From assembly GCA_023238725.1 (NCBI GenBank), contig CM041550.1, positions 22,106,086 to 22,170,085 of the forward strand: DNA of 64,000 nt, in the 5' to 3' direction. The position numbers and the translations under genes are program-made. Below are positions 31,401 to 64,000 of this stretch, in pieces. The notes beneath the pieces were generated by a model that saw nothing but the letters and a program-made list of their open reading frames with translations, did not search any database and was not told where the DNA came from. The DNA comes from Scortum barcoo. Its lineage: Eukaryota > Chordata > Actinopteri > Centrarchiformes > Terapontidae. Position 1 is the first letter of the stretch; every line of letters begins with the position of its first letter.

Positions 31401-32551
31401 TGTGAGTTTCTAAGGTTGTGACTGTGTTTGAAACTTTCTGCCAACTCTCGTTTGTCACAGGTTTGAATTCGACGTGTCTCTCGAAGAAGCAAAAACCAGA
31501 AAGTTGGATGTGTCAGTGAAAAATGGCAGGATGTTCCACTCACGGGAGAGGAAGGACATTGGCATGGTTGGTTATGCTGCTTGTAACTGAGTTTTAAAGG
31601 CTATCAGCAGCTGAAAAGCTCTGTGCTGTTAGACAGTGTCGCTGGTGAAACATCTACAGCCTTTACATTTCCGACTTTAGGTCAGGCTGGTTCAGTGTTT
31701 TGAGTGTTTTTATTTTACACATGTAATGCAAAACAAATAGTTGTCATACATTTTCAGGTTGTCAATCAGCCTAATTGAATGAATTTCAACAGAATCTGCT
31801 TCTGTCCACAGGTGATGCTTGATTTTTCACAGTTGGATCTCATCAAAGGCGTCTCAGAATGGTATGGGTCCTAGTTTTCTGTTTTTTCATGATCTGAGTG
31901 AAACAGTAGCTGCAGAAAATTCTAAGTGTTTTTTTCTGAATGGAACACAAAGTTAGAGATTGGTATGTTATTCAGACCTAAGCAGGAACATGTTTGCTGA
32001 ATTGAAACGCCTGTAATTCTAGCTACATGCACCTATAAAGCTCACTAATTAACATGTTGTATCTTGTTTGTTTAATCCTAACAGTGGTTATGTGTTGTCT
32101 GTATCTTGTTATCAACTCTAAGAAGTCACCCTGCCCAACTAAGAAAGAATGACGTTGGGTGGATTAAACAAAGAGATAGGATGTGTTAGTTTGTGACCTT
32201 TAGTAAGGAGGATTTGGTTGCTGTTTGGACATAGCCACTCTAGCCTTTTCCCTCTGTTTTCAGTCTTTACGCTAAGCTAACTTACTCTCAAGTTTCATAT
32301 TTAACAGACAAACCTGAAAGGTGTTGATCTTCTCTCACTCTCGACAAGAAAACAAAGAAGTGTAGTTCCCAAAATGTCAAACTATTCCTTTAAGCTGGTT
32401 GTAAACATTTTAAGAAACCGACTACAGTTTGACCCGGTTGGAAGGCAAAGACTCTCTCTTACCTAGGTCAAGTCTAATTTGATGAACTTTTTATTTGTCT
32501 TTCCTCTTAAGGTTTGAGCTCACATTGCCTGGGTTGAAGAGATCCATCTAG
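22409..32551 (+). CDS. esyt3: Extended synaptotagmin, ESYT3-like (SMP plus three C2 domains)
   Basis: Twenty-three coding exons: 22409-22762, 23651-23692, 24058-24192, 24415-24491, 24637-24706, 24817-24906, 24982-25037, 25155-25275, 25430-25606, 25792-25874, 26474-26522, 26761-26850, 26989-27051, 27149-27208, 28985-29056, 29285-29371, 29771-29920, 30135-30469, 30629-30727, 31200-31331, 31461-31566, 31812-31861 and 32512-32551. The total is 845 codons (human ESYT3 is 886). Residues about 43-80 form a hydrophobic ER hairpin (YLTGYLGLSISWVLL); SMP about 119-315; C2A about 316-448 with Ca2+-type acidic residues (KSDPY, DEDTDKDD); C2B about 449-592; Ser/Pro-rich linker 593-704; C2C about 705-840. 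The family tethers ER to plasma membrane and moves lipids through the SMP dimer. C2C wording (HVKRKT, DLIKG) favours ESYT3 over ESYT2. The start is uncertain: the frame stays open upstream with in-frame ATGs, but 22409 gives a family-like N-terminus. Confidence 0.87.
32070..32393. repeat. SINE-like teleost interspersed repeat in last esyt3 intron
   Basis: The intron 31862-32511 contains GGACATAGCCACTCTAGCC, then TTTACGCTAAGCTAAC, then CCAAAATGTCAAACTATTCC. I recognise this order of phrases from a very common teleost repeat. The right edge (TTCCTTTAA, 32393) is fairly clear; the left edge is approximate. Confidence 0.6.
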
Positions 32552-33420
32552 TGGCCAGAGCTGTATAACTTGCTGTTTGCAGTGCAAAGACCAGCCCATC
32601 AGCCACTCTAAGGCCAAATGCAGGCCTGATAAATGCTCGGAGAGCTGCCCATTCCTTTGTTTTCCTTATCATCGTGGAGCAGAATTTTCCAAAAGTAGCC
32701 TTATACACACCTCAGACACTGGACATGTTCACTACTGTATGTCAAAGTGTGTGTGATTACTGGCACAGATAGATTCCAAACCACACCACTACTTAAGGTC
32801 TTACTTAAAATAAAATGTCTCAGTTCCCACTTACAGATATCCCCTATGATTTAACTAAATACACAAGATAATGCTAGTTAATGTTCCTGTTCCATGTCTT
32901 TTCCATACAAAAAGACACTTCACTTTCTACTCTGCAGAATCAAGAAACAAGGTGATGTGTTAATTTTTGGTATTTTTTTCTGAAAGGTCTGTATTTTGAG
33001 TTGATCTGTGCAAAAGTCATCTTGTGCTTCCCTGTAAATACTTGTGTTAATAGCTTGTATGTAATATATTAAGGGAACTAAACAAAAAAAAGTGTGTTTG
33101 TTGTTATCCATTGCATCCATTGCCAATCATTGCATAGTGAGGAAGGGTTATATGCTTTAATACACACCAGGAACCATCTATTCACAGCTAAGAAGGCACA
33201 TACATGTAGAGTGTTGTGTGGGTAGCTGAGCAACTTTGTTAACTGTTAACTATTAAAAGTTCAGCCAATAATCCCGTTTTGGTGTTCATCTGTTTAATTC
33301 AAATTATTCAGTAGCTTGAGGATTAATGAAGAGTCTTTAATTTTGGTGTTTTTAAATTGATGCTCTAAATGACTGTTGTTTTCAGGTCATATTTTGATGG
33401 CAAATAAATATTTTCAAGCA
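32552..33420 (+). terminator. esyt3: esyt3 3' UTR with poly(A) signals
   Basis: Non-coding sequence follows the TAG at 32549-32551. AATAAA hexamers occur at 32809-32814 and 33403-33408, which suggests a short and a long 3' UTR. No coding frame of note lies here on either strand. Confidence 0.5.
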
Positions 33421-34190
33421 AATGAATTTTAGATTTTTCATTTCACCTTCAATAAGATATTAAGTGTGATCGAGTGAGTCACTACCATAGACTATGTATA
33501 CAGTCTATAATCACCACATAACAGTAAAGACTGTGTGTATGTTGCTGTGTGTATGCTTTTTACATATATTGTCGCTAGTAGCCCCCCCCGCCCACTACAG
33601 GTGAATGGAACATTCCATCACCAGGCAATCAGAACACCCAACATTATTGTTGCTAGGGGCGATCAAACTCCGATATCGAGACTTCAGGTATTTTACGCAA
33701 CATAAAACACTGACACGGCGTTACCAAAGAGGAATTTTCAAGCAAAACACAGCTAGATAAGTGCTATTAATATATGTATATAAAGGTCTTGGGAAAACTC
33801 CTTGCTGTCCCTTCATTTTAAAGTTGACTTTAGCTCACTGTTAGCTAATACTCATTAACCATTAGTGGGGTCGCGACTGAAGCACTTTATCATCGTTAAC
33901 GTTACACTTCTCGATGTAACGTCGACAGAAACGTTATAAATGACTTTGGTTCCGTTGTGCTGCTGTTGACCAACAAAGTGTATTTACTCCGTCGACTATT
34001 AGATCATTATTATTAGACTGTGTGTGTGTAATGATGTAGAACCGCGCTTCGACCCGATGTGTGTGTATGTATGCTGTTAAGGAGCTCACGCGAGTTCGCC
34101 GTTGCTTCCTTAGCAACGGCCCTAGCAACGTCACAAGGTTTTCGTCAAAGCGCTGGCGTTGGCTCGTCATAACTTCAAAAACGTACTGAC
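33421..34190 (+). promoter_or_regulatory. dnah7 upstream region with X-box-like palindrome
   Basis: This is the 0.8-kb gap between the esyt3 poly(A) signal and the dnah7 ATG. The part from about 33840 is richer in CpG and probably holds the promoter. An inverted repeat with 8-base arms (GCCGTTGC, 34098-34105; GCAACGGC, 34113-34120) and another AGCAAC at 34124-34129 lie 61-93 bp before the ATG. They resemble RFX-bound X-box half-sites (RGYAAC) found before many ciliary genes. The 33480-33560 part holds a degenerate common repeat (CATAGACTATGTATACAGTC). Confidence 0.5.

Positions 34191-64000
<29,810 letters not shown>

Overview
This window is vertebrate nuclear DNA, most likely from a ray-finned (teleost) fish. 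The genes are intron-rich with GT-AG splice sites. The proteins read as PARP9, PARP14, an extended synaptotagmin and an axonemal dynein heavy chain. The intergenic spaces are short, and the interspersed repeats are of kinds I associate with teleosts. Exon models come from reading splice sites and checking that reading phase is kept across every junction. Orthologue names rest on remembered family sequences, not on a search.

Layout. (1) 1-5422, minus strand: parp9, seven coding exons, 762 codons, with two macrodomains and a degenerate PARP domain. (2) 5423-6543: divergent promoter with interferon-response-like elements and an NF-kB-like site. (3) 6544-18913, plus strand: parp14, 17 coding exons, 1806 codons, with RRM/KH-like N-terminal part, three macrodomains, WWE and PARP domains. 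(4) 18914-22408: 3' UTR and intergenic DNA with no supported gene. (5) 22409-32551, plus strand: extended synaptotagmin (esyt3-like), 23 coding exons, 845 codons, with membrane hairpin, SMP domain and three C2 domains. (6) 32552-34190: 3' UTR and a short promoter holding an X-box-like palindrome. (7) 34191 to the window edge, plus strand: 5' part of dnah7, 32 coding exons seen (1711 codons), reaching AAA2 of the motor and continuing beyond 64000.

How they relate. parp9 and parp14 form an interferon-type ADP-ribosylation pair. Their head-to-head arrangement and shared elements suggest co-regulation. esyt3 (ER-plasma membrane tethering and lipid transfer) and dnah7 (inner-arm ciliary motor) are downstream neighbours in the same orientation, with no evident functional link to the PARP pair.

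Most notable non-coding observations: an intact-looking 862-bp non-autonomous hAT element with a perfect 8-bp target duplication in a dnah7 intron; retrotransposon-tail-plus-microsatellite sequences within about 15 bp of splice donors in both parp9 and parp14; a perfect 32-bp palindrome; and a (TA)64 tract. I found no prokaryote-like or wholly new system.
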